Positions 17,830 through 26,130 of a DNA stretch of 64,000 nt are shown piece by piece. The position numbers and the translations under genes are program-made. Under the pieces are notes generated by a model. The model was not told the origin of the DNA, did no database searches, and was given only the letters and a program-made list of their open reading frames with translations. Position 1 is the stretch's first letter. The number at the start of each line of letters is the position of its first letter. This DNA is from JAOUGY01 sp963792365 (lineage in GTDB: Bacteria; Actinomycetota; Acidimicrobiia; Spongiisociales; ZC4RG35): contig CAWBVW010000007.1 of the NCBI GenBank assembly GCA_963792365.1, positions 248,001-312,000 on the forward strand. Direction: 5' to 3'.

Positions 17830-18735
17830 CTAGAAATAGCCTTCGCGCTTGCGGTCTTCCATGGCTGCCTCGGCCGTACGGTCGTCTGCCCGACTGGCAC
17901 CGCGCTCGGTGATGCGGGAGGCAGACACCTCGGCGATGATCTGCTCGATGTCGGCCGCCGTGGACTCGAACGCCCCCGTGCACGTCATGTCGCCGACCGT
18001 GCGGAATCGCACCACGGCCTCGAAGATCTCCTCGCCGTCCATCAGCTGGAGGAACGGATTCTCCGCCATCAGCATCCCATCGCGCTCGAACACCCGTCGG
18101 GTGTGCGAGAAGTACACCGAGGGAAGGTCGATCTTTTCCTCGTCGATGTACTGGTAGATGTCCATCTCCGTCCAGTTGGAGATCGGAAACACTCGCAGAT
18201 GCTCACCGTTGCGATGCCGGGCGTTGTACAAACTCCACAGCTCGGGCCGCTGGTTCTTGGGGTCCCATTGGCCGAACTCGTCCCGGAAGCTGAAGACACG
18301 TTCCTTGGCCCGCGCCTTCTCCTCGTCCCGTCGAGCTCCGCCGAAGACGACGTCGAAACGGTTCTCCTCGATCGCCGCCAGAAGAGACTCGGTCTGGAGC
18401 CGGTTGCGGCTGGCCCTGGGACCGGTTTCCTCGATCACCCGACCGGCATCGATCGACTCCTGCACCGAGGCGACGATGAGCGTGGCACCGAGCTCCTCGA
18501 CCGTCCGGTCCCGGAACTCGATCACCTCCGGGAAGTTGTGCCCGGTGTCGACGTGCATCACGGGGAACGGGAGACGAGCTGGATAGAAGGCCTTCACGGC
18601 CAGGCGCAGTACGACGGCCGAGTCCTTTCCACCGGAGAACAGGAGTACGGGCCGTTCGCCCTCGGCGACGGCTTCCCTGATGATGTGGATCGACTCGGCT
18701 TCGAGCGCGCGCAAATGGTCGAGCTGATAAGACAT
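17830..18735 (-). CDS. cysD: Sulfate adenylyltransferase small subunit
   Basis: The catalytic PP-loop subunit of ATP sulfurylase, 301 residues. The PP-loop is LLFSGGKDSAVVLRLAVK, followed by FPVMHVDTGHNFPEVIEFRD and the C-terminal RTAEAAMEDRKREGYF typical of CysD. First gene of cysDNC; a divergent sulfate permease gene starts 52 bases away, so the short intergenic region 18736-18787 must hold both promoters. Confidence 0.96.
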   Translation of the reverse strand: MSYQLDHLRALEAESIHIIREAVAEGERPVLLFSGGKDSAVVLRLAVKAFYPARLPFPVMHVDTGHNFPEVIEFRDRTVEELGATLIVASVQESIDAGRVIEETGPRASRNRLQTESLLAAIEENRFDVVFGGARRDEEKARAKERVFSFRDEFGQWDPKNQRPELWSLYNARHRNGEHLRVFPISNWTEMDIYQYIDEEKIDLPSVYFSHTRRVFERDGMLMAENPFLQLMDGEEIFEAVVRFRTVGDMTCTGAFESTAADIEQIIAEVSASRITERGASRADDRTAEAAMEDRKREGYF

Positions 18736-18787
18736 GAATCCTCGAGGTTATCTCCTCGGCACGGTACCTGCTAAACCGTCATCGTCC

Positions 18788-20554
18788 ATGAGTCCTGACG
18801 CTTGGCTCACTCTCGCAGTCATCGCACTGGTGTTGTACGCACTGGTCCGCGACATCACATCCCCGGCCACGGCTGTCTTCGCCGGGACGGTGCTGTTGCT
18901 CGTCTCCGGTGTCATCGACGCATCCCAAGCCTTCGCAGGGTTCTCGAACTCCGGGCCGATCACGGTGGCCGCCCTGTACGTGCTCGCAGCGGCGGTCGAG
19001 AAGACCGGGGCGCTCGGACCGCTGATGCGAAAGACGCTGGGCGAGCGCGGGACCCTTCGCCGGCCACTCCTCCGGCTCCTCGGACCCACCGTGGCATCCT
19101 CGGCCTTCCTCAACAACACACCGATCGTGGCGATGCTGGTGCCGCAGGTGACTGCCTGGGGCGAGCGGCGCAACATCTCACCATCGAAACTCCTCATGCC
19201 GCTGTCGTTCGGCGCAATCCTCGGCGGTGTCATCACCGTGATCGGGACCTCCACCAACCTGGTGGTTTCGGGTCAGATGGACGCAGCCGGCATGAGGCCG
19301 ATCGGGTTCTTCGAGATCGGCAAGGTGGGCCTGCCGGTTGCCATCCTCGGCACAGTCCTGGTGATCGCCCTCGCACCTCGGGTGTTGCCGTCGCGGAGAT
19401 CGGCGAAACAAGGGTTGCTCGACGAATCGAATCGCTTCACCGTCGAGATGGTGGTGGATCCGAAGGGGCCCATGGACGGCAAGACGGTCGAAGAGGCGGG
19501 ACTACGTCACCTGTCAGGCGTGTTCCTTGCCGCCGTCGACCGCGGCGACACCGTCATCGCACCGGTTCGACCCGAAACGGTGCTCAGAGGTGACAATCGT
19601 CTGAGGTTCGTCGGCCGCTCCGACGAGGTGCTCGACCTTCGATCGATGCGCGGCCTGCGTTCGGCCGAGGAAGAACACGTGCTCAGCCTCGACCCGATGG
19701 TCCGTTACTTCGAGGCCGTTGTCGGAGCCGAGTCTCCGCTGGTGGGACGCACCCTCGTGGATGTGGGTTTCCGATCGCGTTACCAGGCAGCCGTCCTCGC
19801 AATCTCGCGATCCGGACAGCTGGTGGACGCCAAACTGGGCACGGTTTCGCTTCGGGTGGGCGACACGCTGATCGTGATCGCGGATCCCGGTTTCAGGGAT
19901 CGCTGGAGGAACCGCCTGGACTTCATCCTCGTTGCCGAGATGGATGGCTCTCCCCCGATCACGTCACGCAACGCCAAGATCGTGGCGTCGTTGCTGCTCG
20001 GACTCGTCGTTCTGGCCGCGATGGACATCGTCCCGATCCTCCAGGGTTCCCTGGTCGCGTCGTTGGTGCTGATCGGCTTGCGAATCCTGTCGCCCGACGA
20101 GGCGCGACGCTCCGTTGATCTCGAGGTCATCGGTGTGATCGCTTCGGCATTCGGGCTGGCGGCAGCCGTCGAGTCGTCGGGTCTTGCGCTCACCGTGGCC
20201 GAGGGTCTGGTGCGGCTGTTCGAACCGGTGGGAGCCAGTGGCGTCCTCTTGGGGCTCGTCCTCACGACGGTGGTGCTCACCGAGCTCATCACCAACAACG
20301 CGGCGGCACTCCTCATGTTTCCCATCGCAGTGGCAGCGGCCAATGCCGAAGGGCTGGACCCTCGAGGCGCCGCCATCGCCGTCGCCGTCGCGGCTTCGGC
20401 CTCCTTCCTCACTCCCATCGGCTACCAGACCAACACCATGGTCTACGGTCCAGGCGGCTACCGCTTCTCCGACTACGTGAGGCTCGGCGCGCCGCTCACC
20501 GTGGTGATGATTGCGACCATCGTCGTTCTCGTGCCAGTCTTCTGGCCAAGCTGA
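18788..20554 (+). CDS. SLC13/DASS-type sulfate permease with two RCK_C domains
   Basis: A 588-residue membrane transporter of the divalent anion:Na+ symporter type. The first half has SAFLNNTPIVAMLVP and GTSTNLVVSG and the second half TNNAAALLMFPIAV and GYQTNTMVYGPGGYRFSDY, the paired signature of this fold. Two TrkA-C/RCK_C domains lie between them at about 216-284 and 307-370. The ATG at 18788 was preferred because the one at 18734 would overlap the cysD start codon. Divergence from cysDNC makes sulfate the likely substrate. Confidence 0.88.
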   Translation: MSPDAWLTLAVIALVLYALVRDITSPATAVFAGTVLLLVSGVIDASQAFAGFSNSGPITVAALYVLAAAVEKTGALGPLMRKTLGERGTLRRPLLRLLGPTVASSAFLNNTPIVAMLVPQVTAWGERRNISPSKLLMPLSFGAILGGVITVIGTSTNLVVSGQMDAAGMRPIGFFEIGKVGLPVAILGTVLVIALAPRVLPSRRSAKQGLLDESNRFTVEMVVDPKGPMDGKTVEEAGLRHLSGVFLAAVDRGDTVIAPVRPETVLRGDNRLRFVGRSDEVLDLRSMRGLRSAEEEHVLSLDPMVRYFEAVVGAESPLVGRTLVDVGFRSRYQAAVLAISRSGQLVDAKLGTVSLRVGDTLIVIADPGFRDRWRNRLDFILVAEMDGSPPITSRNAKIVASLLLGLVVLAAMDIVPILQGSLVASLVLIGLRILSPDEARRSVDLEVIGVIASAFGLAAAVESSGLALTVAEGLVRLFEPVGASGVLLGLVLTTVVLTELITNNAAALLMFPIAVAAANAEGLDPRGAAIAVAVAASASFLTPIGYQTNTMVYGPGGYRFSDYVRLGAPLTVVMIATIVVLVPVFWPS

Positions 20555-20568
20555 ATGACAGGGATGCA

Positions 20569-21348
20569 GTGACCGATTACGCAGATGACCTACGTCGCAT
20601 CGAGACCGCGCTCGCACGCGCGGCCGAGGCGCTGAAACGCTTCACGGCGGGAGAGGTGGCCTCGACGGCGAAGTCAGGGGGCGACCCGGTGACCGAAGCC
20701 GACCTCCTGATCGACGCCATCATGAAAGAGGAGCTTCTCAGGGCGGGCGAAGGATGGCTCTCGGAGGAGACCGCCGACGACACGTCTCGCCTCGAGAGCA
20801 GTCGAGTCTGGGTGGTCGATCCACTCGACGGCACCAGGGAGTTCGTTGAAGGCATCCCGGAGTGGTGCGTGTCGATCGGCCTGGTCGTCGACGGTGCCCC
20901 GATCGCCGGCGGGATCCTGGCTCCCGGGCCCGATCATCTCATCCTCGGCGCAATCGGACATGGGGTCACCCTCAACGGCGACCAGGTCGCCACGACGAAC
21001 ACCCGGTCGGTCTCGGGCGCCCTCGTCCTCGCAAGCCGCAGCGAGGTGAAACGTGGAGAGTGGGACAGGTTCTTCCGAACCCCGGTCTCGGTTCGGAACA
21101 TGGGGTCGGTGGCCTACAAACTCGGACTGGTGGGCGCGGGGGTCGCAGACGCCACCTGGACCCTCGTCCCCAAACACGAATGGGACGTGGTGGGTGGCGC
21201 AGCGCTGGTCGTCGCCGGCGGCGGCGAGATCCGCTTCCTCGACGGCACGCAGCCAGCGTTCAACCAACCCAACCCCAAACTCACCGGCTTCCTGGCCACC
21301 AACGGACACCTCATGGACGAGGTCCGAGCACTGACCGCCGACGACTGA
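20569..21348 (+). CDS. cysQ: 3'(2'),5'-bisphosphate nucleotidase
   Basis: An inositol-monophosphatase-family enzyme, 259 residues, predicted to hydrolyse PAP, the by-product of PAPS-dependent sulfotransfer. Metal-site residues are seen in SEET (Glu67) and VDPLDGTREFVEGIPEW (Asp84, Asp87), with HEWDVVGGAALVVAGGG near the end. It starts with GTG 14 bases after the sulfate permease gene and is probably cotranscribed. Together with cysDNC it supports sulfation chemistry. Confidence 0.92.
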   Translation: MTDYADDLRRIETALARAAEALKRFTAGEVASTAKSGGDPVTEADLLIDAIMKEELLRAGEGWLSEETADDTSRLESSRVWVVDPLDGTREFVEGIPEWCVSIGLVVDGAPIAGGILAPGPDHLILGAIGHGVTLNGDQVATTNTRSVSGALVLASRSEVKRGEWDRFFRTPVSVRNMGSVAYKLGLVGAGVADATWTLVPKHEWDVVGGAALVVAGGGEIRFLDGTQPAFNQPNPKLTGFLATNGHLMDEVRALTADD

Positions 21349-21353
21349 CCGAA

Positions 21354-21416
21354 TACGTAATACGTAGTACGTAGTACGTAGTACGTAGTACGTATTACGT
21401 ATTACGTATTGCGTGA
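21354..21416. repeat. Heptanucleotide tandem repeat TACGTAN
   Basis: Eight units of 7 bp (consensus TACGTA followed by A, G or T) run from 21354 to 21409, then a degenerate ninth. It fills the space between the convergent cysQ and epimerase genes. The epimerase stop codon TAA at 21395-21397 and its last three codons lie inside the repeat. The same heptamer family recurs at 47663-47690. Confidence 0.95.
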
Positions 21417-22348
21417 TTGCTGAGAGCAGAGAACCAATCGACGGTCTTGCGGAGGCCCTCTTCGAGTTGGACCGTGGGCTCGTATCCGATCAGATCTCGG
21501 GCCTTGGTGATGTCAGCCAGTGAGTCGCGAACGTCGCCGGGACGCGGATCACTGTGATCGACCTGGTAGTCCTCCACACCGATGATGCCGGCGAGGGCTT
21601 GTAGCAACTGGTTGAGACTCACTCGAGAGCCGCATGCGATGTTCATGGCCTGTCCCGAGGACCGTTCGTCACCGGCGGCAGCTTTCAGGTTGGCCTGGAT
21701 CACGTTGTCGATGTAGGTGAAGTCACGGGTCTGCTCGCCGTCTCCGTGAACCGTGGGTACTCGACGCTCGAGCAGCGCGGTGGCGAACAGAGGGATCACT
21801 GCCGAATAGTGGCTCGTGGGGTCCTGGCGTGGGCCGAAGACGTTGAAGTACCGCAGCGCCACCGTTTCGAGGCCGTACACGTGCGAAAAGGCGCGGCAGT
21901 ACTGCTCACCGGTGAGCTTCGCGACGGCATATGGCGAGAGCGGCGACGGTGCCATGTCCTCCTGCTTGGGGAGCACAGGAGTGTTGCCGTATGCGCTCGA
22001 GGACGATGCGTACACGACCCTCCGGGCTCCGGCGTCGCGAGCCGACACGAGCACGTTGAGCGTCCCCGTGGCATTGACGGAGTGCGTCCGTATCGGGTCG
22101 TCGACGCTCCTCTTCACACTCGGCAGAGCGGCCTGGTGAAAGACCACCTCGACCCCGTCCATCGCCTTTCCCAGGGCACCCGTATCCTCGATCGAGGATT
22201 CGATCACCTCGACGTCGATTCCTTCGAGGTTTCCCCTCCGTCCGGTGGAGAAGTCGTCGATGATCCGAACGTCGTCGCCGCGGGCGAGCAACGCCCGAGC
22301 AATGTTGGATCCGATGAATCCGCCCCCACCGGTGACGAGTGCCTTCAT
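21395..22348 (-). CDS. NAD-dependent sugar epimerase (GalE/WbpP-like)
   Basis: A 317-residue extended short-chain dehydrogenase. The NAD site is TGGGGFIGSNIARALL, the catalytic region has YASSSSAYGN and SPYAVAKLTGEQYC (YxxxK), and RYFNVFGPRQDP follows. Closest in feel to UDP-hexose 4-epimerases such as WbpP. It probably supplies nucleotide sugars for surface glycan synthesis. The final residues are encoded by the TACGTAN repeat, so the C-terminus may vary between strains. Confidence 0.92.
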   Translation of the reverse strand: MKALVTGGGGFIGSNIARALLARGDDVRIIDDFSTGRRGNLEGIDVEVIESSIEDTGALGKAMDGVEVVFHQAALPSVKRSVDDPIRTHSVNATGTLNVLVSARDAGARRVVYASSSSAYGNTPVLPKQEDMAPSPLSPYAVAKLTGEQYCRAFSHVYGLETVALRYFNVFGPRQDPTSHYSAVIPLFATALLERRVPTVHGDGEQTRDFTYIDNVIQANLKAAAGDERSSGQAMNIACGSRVSLNQLLQALAGIIGVEDYQVDHSDPRPGDVRDSLADITKARDLIGYEPTVQLEEGLRKTVDWFSALSNHAIRNT

Positions 22349-22477
22349 GTTCGCCTCCGCTCCCTAGTCAGGCTGATCACACTATCCGTTGGACGCTCGA
22401 GCACCACCCCACAAGATCCGAGGTCGAGGACTCCGGTGGATACGTTGTTCGACCACTCAGCCACTATCGTCGTCCCG
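22349..22477. promoter_or_regulatory. Divergent intergenic region upstream of mau-like operon
   Basis: This 129-base region separates the start of the epimerase gene (minus strand) from the MauE-like gene (plus strand), so it must hold promoters for both. I see no convincing -35/-10 pair, operator palindrome or riboswitch in it. Confidence 0.4.
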
Positions 22478-22993
22478 ATGCTGTTCGAGAGCATGCTCGC
22501 GATCGGCGCCGTGTTGTTGATCGGGAGCGGGGGAGCCAAACTGTTCGACCGCGCTCCGACGCGCGGTGCACTCGCCGCCGCCGGTCTACCGGCGTCGGAC
22601 TCGACGGTCGTGGCTCTGGCTCTCGTCGAATTGGCCGCAGGTCTCTCCGCCCTGACGCTCTCGTCACCACTCGGAGTCCTCGCGGTCTCGGCGCTCTACC
22701 TGGGATTCAGCGGATTCGTCGCGTACGCACTAGGTCGCCGCATCCCCATACAGAGCTGCGGATGCTTCGGGAAGGTGGACACGCCCCCAGATGCGACGCA
22801 CCTCGTGGTCAATCTCACGCTGGCGGTCTCGGCGCTCGGGGCACTCACCAAGCCTCGACTCGTGGATCGACTCATCGAGACTCCCGGTCCGGGGATCGGG
22901 TTCGCCGTGATGGCCGTGATCGGCTCCTATCTCACCTATCTCATGTTGGCCGAATGGCCGGCCACGCTGAGGGCAATGCGAGGCTCGACATGA
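22478..22993 (+). CDS. MauE-like redox membrane protein
   Basis: A 171-residue membrane protein with four hydrophobic segments and the motif IQSCGCFGKVD, the CGCFG signature of MauE/DoxX-like proteins. In methylotrophs MauE works with MauD to form disulfides in the methylamine dehydrogenase light chain in the periplasm. The reading frame is open far upstream to 21746, but that part lies opposite the epimerase gene, so the ATG at 22478 is chosen. Its stop overlaps the next start (ATGA). First gene of the operon to 27116. Confidence 0.85.
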   Translation: MLFESMLAIGAVLLIGSGGAKLFDRAPTRGALAAAGLPASDSTVVALALVELAAGLSALTLSSPLGVLAVSALYLGFSGFVAYALGRRIPIQSCGCFGKVDTPPDATHLVVNLTLAVSALGALTKPRLVDRLIETPGPGIGFAVMAVIGSYLTYLMLAEWPATLRAMRGST

Positions 22994-24324
22994 GCAAGCG
23001 TCTCGTCGAGGGCGCAGGTCGCTTCCTCGAACAAAGGACGAGTCGCCGCGGATTCCTCAGGCGGAGCGCCATCGTCGGCTCGGCGCTCGTGACGGCGCCC
23101 GCCGCATACGTTCTGCGACCTGGTTCCGCCTATTCGGCAGTCGTCAAGACGCCATCCAATTGCCCCAGCGGCTCGAAGTGCGCCAGCGGCGGGTACACGG
23201 ATTTCTGCTGCACCCTCACCGGGGTCAACACCTGCCCACCCGGTTCGATGATCGCCGGGTGGTGGCGGGCCGAAGGTTCCGGCTATTGCGGTGGCGGGTC
23301 CCGGTATTACATGGACTGCAACACGGCCTCCTGTGGCACCTGCGGGTGTGGCGGCTCGGGGACGTGTAGTCCAGAGTGCGCCGGGACCTCATGCCAGTGC
23401 GCCAACAACGACTGCAATCACTGGAAGGTCGGCTGCACTCGGTTCCGCTACGGACAGTGCAATCAGAACGTCGCATGCCTCGGCCCCATCGAGTGTCGCG
23501 TGGTCACCTGCGTTCCACCATGGGAGTGGGATTCGTCGTGCACCCGTACCGATGCGGTCGACCAGAACACCCGGACCCACGATGCTTCCTGTCTGCATCC
23601 GTTCGACACCGGCGACAACCCACCAGTGCCCGCCCGACCCGGTGTGGTGGTCGGGGAGGACTGGTCGCTCCGGAACTCGCTCACCGGAGGCGCCGTCGAG
23701 GACACCTTCAGCTACGGCGTCGCCGGTGACACGCCGATCATGGCCGACTTCTCGGGAAGCGGCATCGAGACACCTGCCATGGTTCGTGGTGTCCGTCACA
23801 GCGTGGGAGGCGACCAGGCGCTGGAGTGGTACATCCGCCAGATCCCGGGATCTGGTCTGCCCGATCTGGTGATCAAGTACGGCCGGCTCGGAGACACACC
23901 CGTGGTCGGGGACTGGACCGGCAACGGTGTGGCCACCATCGGAGTGGTCCGAGGCAATCGGTGGTATCTGCGCAACTCCAACAGCCCCGGACAGGCCGAT
24001 GTCGAGTTCTCGTTCGGAGAGGCGGGCGACATCCCGGTGACCGGTGATTGGAACGGAGACGGCGTCGACTCGCCCGGCATGGTGAGAGGCGACCGATGGC
24101 TGCTGCGAAACACGGCGACCGGGGGGAACCCGGAGATCGACATCACCTTCGCCGGCTCTGGTGTGCCCATCACCGGAGACTGGACGGGCGGCGGGAGGGA
24201 TCGGCCCGGTTGGTTCGACGCAGGAAGTTGGGCACTCCGGAACAGCTGGACCTCGGGAGGGGCCGACACCAGTTTCTCGTTCGGCGCCGCCGGCACGCCC
24301 GTGATCTGGGGGCGTATCGCATGA
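22990..24324 (+). CDS. Tat-exported MADH light-chain-like Cys-rich protein fused to WxLRN/GDW repeats
   Basis: A 444-residue exported protein. Residues 18-45 are a twin-arginine signal (SRRGFLRRSAIVGSALV). Residues 58-201 hold 22 cysteines, with TCPPGSMIAGWWRAEG, DCNTASCGTCGC and NHWKVGC recalling the methylamine dehydrogenase light chain MauA (TCPPG, DCCG-x-CGRC, INWC). Trp91/92 and Trp145 fall near where MauA has its TTQ tryptophans, but this alignment is by eye. From about 222 to the end there are five ~44-residue repeats with WxLRN and PVxGDWxGxG, possibly a beta-propeller. No MauB heavy chain is nearby, so a dehydrogenase role is unsupported. Confidence 0.78.
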   Translation: MSKRLVEGAGRFLEQRTSRRGFLRRSAIVGSALVTAPAAYVLRPGSAYSAVVKTPSNCPSGSKCASGGYTDFCCTLTGVNTCPPGSMIAGWWRAEGSGYCGGGSRYYMDCNTASCGTCGCGGSGTCSPECAGTSCQCANNDCNHWKVGCTRFRYGQCNQNVACLGPIECRVVTCVPPWEWDSSCTRTDAVDQNTRTHDASCLHPFDTGDNPPVPARPGVVVGEDWSLRNSLTGGAVEDTFSYGVAGDTPIMADFSGSGIETPAMVRGVRHSVGGDQALEWYIRQIPGSGLPDLVIKYGRLGDTPVVGDWTGNGVATIGVVRGNRWYLRNSNSPGQADVEFSFGEAGDIPVTGDWNGDGVDSPGMVRGDRWLLRNTATGGNPEIDITFAGSGVPITGDWTGGGRDRPGWFDAGSWALRNSWTSGGADTSFSFGAAGTPVIWGRIA

Positions 24325-25034
24325 CAGTGGTGATCATCGCCGAGGCCGTCGTCATCGTTTTGTTGGCGGTCCTCGTGGCCGGGCTCCTCAGGAGCCACGC
24401 CGAGATCCTGCGACGCCTGCATGAGCTCGGAGCCGGCGACGACCATGTGCACGACGGAATGACCATCTCACCTCCGCTCCGACCCAAGGCGCTCGAGGAC
24501 GTGCCAGACGACGCCATCGTCGGCATGACACCGGACGGTGTGACGACGGCAGTCTCGCTGAGCGGCTCGCGCGGCTACACGATGCTCGCCTTCCTCTCTT
24601 CGGGCTGCGGTACGTGCAAGCGGTTCTGGTCCGACTTCGGGACCGAAGGCCGCGCCTCACCACGGGACGACGTTCGCACCGTCATCGTGACCAAATCGGC
24701 AACCGACGAGTCGCTCTCCGACATCAAGCGACTGGCGCCGAAGGACCCGGCCACGGTGATGTCGACCGAAGCGTGGGACACGTTCGCCGTTCCGTACACG
24801 CCGTACTTCGTGCTCGTCGACACCGAACGCGGCGCAGTCGTGGGCGACGGCGCCGCAGCGGCGTGGGACCAGCTCGTCGGTCTGGTCGATCGAGCGCTCG
24901 GAGATCGAGCCGAGGCGCATGCGATCGGACGTACTACCGGCGAGCGTCTCGCCGACACCGACGAGGAGCTTCGCCGTGCGGGTATCTCGCCTGGCGACCC
25001 CGCTTTGTATCGCAAGCCCACCGGGGAGGTCTGA
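24321..25034 (+). CDS. MauD-like thioredoxin-fold membrane protein
   Basis: A 237-residue protein with an N-terminal membrane anchor (VVIIAEAVVIVLLAVLVAGL) and an extracytoplasmic thioredoxin domain with active site SSGCGTCKRFW (CxxC). A cis-Pro loop is likely at VPYTPYFVLVD. It resembles MauD, the disulfide catalyst needed for maturation of the methylamine dehydrogenase light chain. The ATGA overlap with the Cys-rich gene makes that protein the probable client. Its stop overlaps the next mini-gene as TGATG. Confidence 0.85.
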   Translation: MTVVIIAEAVVIVLLAVLVAGLLRSHAEILRRLHELGAGDDHVHDGMTISPPLRPKALEDVPDDAIVGMTPDGVTTAVSLSGSRGYTMLAFLSSGCGTCKRFWSDFGTEGRASPRDDVRTVIVTKSATDESLSDIKRLAPKDPATVMSTEAWDTFAVPYTPYFVLVDTERGAVVGDGAAAAWDQLVGLVDRALGDRAEAHAIGRTTGERLADTDEELRRAGISPGDPALYRKPTGEV

Positions 25035-25096
25035 TGACAGCACTGGCCGCCGTCCTGGCACTGATCGCGGCCATCAGGTCGAGCTGGTCGCCATGA
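25034..25096 (+). CDS. 20-residue coupled mini-protein
   Basis: A 20-codon reading frame starting with ATG that shares its first base with the MauD-like stop (TGATG) and ending in TGA. The peptide MTALAAVLALIAAIRSSWSP is largely hydrophobic. It could be a small membrane peptide or simply a reinitiation spacer before the next gene at 25106. I see no homologue I recognise. Confidence 0.35.
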   Translation: MTALAAVLALIAAIRSSWSP

Positions 25097-25105
25097 GGAG
25101 AGTCG

Positions 25106-25678
25106 ATGCTTTCCAGCATCCATCCGCTCGGTGAGCGGGCCCGATCCAATCGATGGTGGGTGACGGTTGCCGCTTTCGCCGTCGGCGCCTCGATCGGCGG
25201 CGCCGTCCTCGGAGTCGTGGCGGCGATGGTGGGTGGATCCACGGGTTTCTCCTCCGCACCTGCGTCCGTCCTCATGGCCGTGATCGCCGTCGCGGCCGTC
25301 GCCGATCTGCTGCGGATTCGAGTTCCGACACCGCACCGGCAGGTCAACGAGCGGTGGATCGGGACCTACCGGGGATGGGTGTACGGAGGGGGCTTCGGCC
25401 TGCAACTCGGGATCGGATTCGCCACGTACGTCGTGACGTGGCTCGTGCCGGCCCTCGTGGTGTCGATTGCGTGGATCGCCGAGCCGGTGGCCGGTGCCTG
25501 GATCGGAGCCACGTTCGGCCTGAGCCGGACCATCCCGCTGGTTGCCGCCGGGTGGATCGACCGACCGGACCGACTCGGTGCGTTCCATCGAAAGGTGGCA
25601 GCGATCGCCGCGCCGACGCACTTCACCGCCGCCGCACTCGTGCTGGCGCTCGCGGTCACAGGTGGGGTGGTCTCGTGA
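25106..25678 (+). CDS. Multi-pass membrane protein in mau-like operon
   Basis: A 190-residue protein with about five hydrophobic segments, for example WWVTVAAFAVGASIGGAVLG and YVVTWLVPALVVSIAWIA. I do not recognise the family. By position it could be an analogue of MauF/CcdA electron carriers, but it lacks an obvious cysteine pair, which argues against direct thiol transfer. Its stop overlaps the next GTG start (GTGA). Confidence 0.7.
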   Translation: MLSSIHPLGERARSNRWWVTVAAFAVGASIGGAVLGVVAAMVGGSTGFSSAPASVLMAVIAVAAVADLLRIRVPTPHRQVNERWIGTYRGWVYGGGFGLQLGIGFATYVVTWLVPALVVSIAWIAEPVAGAWIGATFGLSRTIPLVAAGWIDRPDRLGAFHRKVAAIAAPTHFTAAALVLALAVTGGVVS

Positions 25679-26130
25679 AGCTGACGGGAAGTCGGATGCA
25701 GATCGATCTCCCCGCCGGGTGGGAAGGACAGATCGACGAGGGACTCGGGCTGCTCGACGACGGTGCCGTCCGACCGACGGTGGCACACCTCGCGAACTTC
25801 CCGCTACCGCCAGGACGAGGCGACTTCGGTGGAGGGGCGATCGAGGTCATGCGGCCCGGAGACGCTCTCGTGGTTCTGTTCGAGTACGGGCCGGAGAGCG
25901 CCGGCACGGAGCTCTTCTCCGCCGAGGGCATTCCCCGGTTCGTCCAGAGCAAGGACTTCGATCGCGACGTGCTGCACGCCTCCGTCTCGGGCATGTCAGG
26001 TGTACAGAGATTCTTCACCGTCGCCGGACGTCCGTTCTGCCTCTACGTGGTGGTCGGTTCTCACATCGACCGAGCGGATGTCCTGCCTGCGATCAACTCG
26101 GTGCTGGCGAAACTGGAGGTCGAGGGGTGA
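25675..26130 (+). CDS. Hypothetical protein of mau-like operon
   Basis: A 151-residue soluble protein starting at a GTG that overlaps the previous stop (GTGA). It opens MKLTGSRMQIDLPAGWEG, a pattern seen in proteins with a DUF1795/PsbP-like fold, but I cannot assign it. One cysteine is present (RPFCLYVVVG). It also overlaps the next gene by GTGA, so all genes from MauD onward appear translated together. Confidence 0.7.
   Translation: MKLTGSRMQIDLPAGWEGQIDEGLGLLDDGAVRPTVAHLANFPLPPGRGDFGGGAIEVMRPGDALVVLFEYGPESAGTELFSAEGIPRFVQSKDFDRDVLHASVSGMSGVQRFFTVAGRPFCLYVVVGSHIDRADVLPAINSVLAKLEVEG

Noticed and set aside
21354..21416. CRISPR array
   Set aside because: Units are 7 bp without spacers; it is a simple tandem repeat.
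21746..22477. Long N-terminal extension of the MauE-like gene
   Set aside because: It overlaps the epimerase gene on the other strand and lacks membrane features, so the start at 22478 was used.
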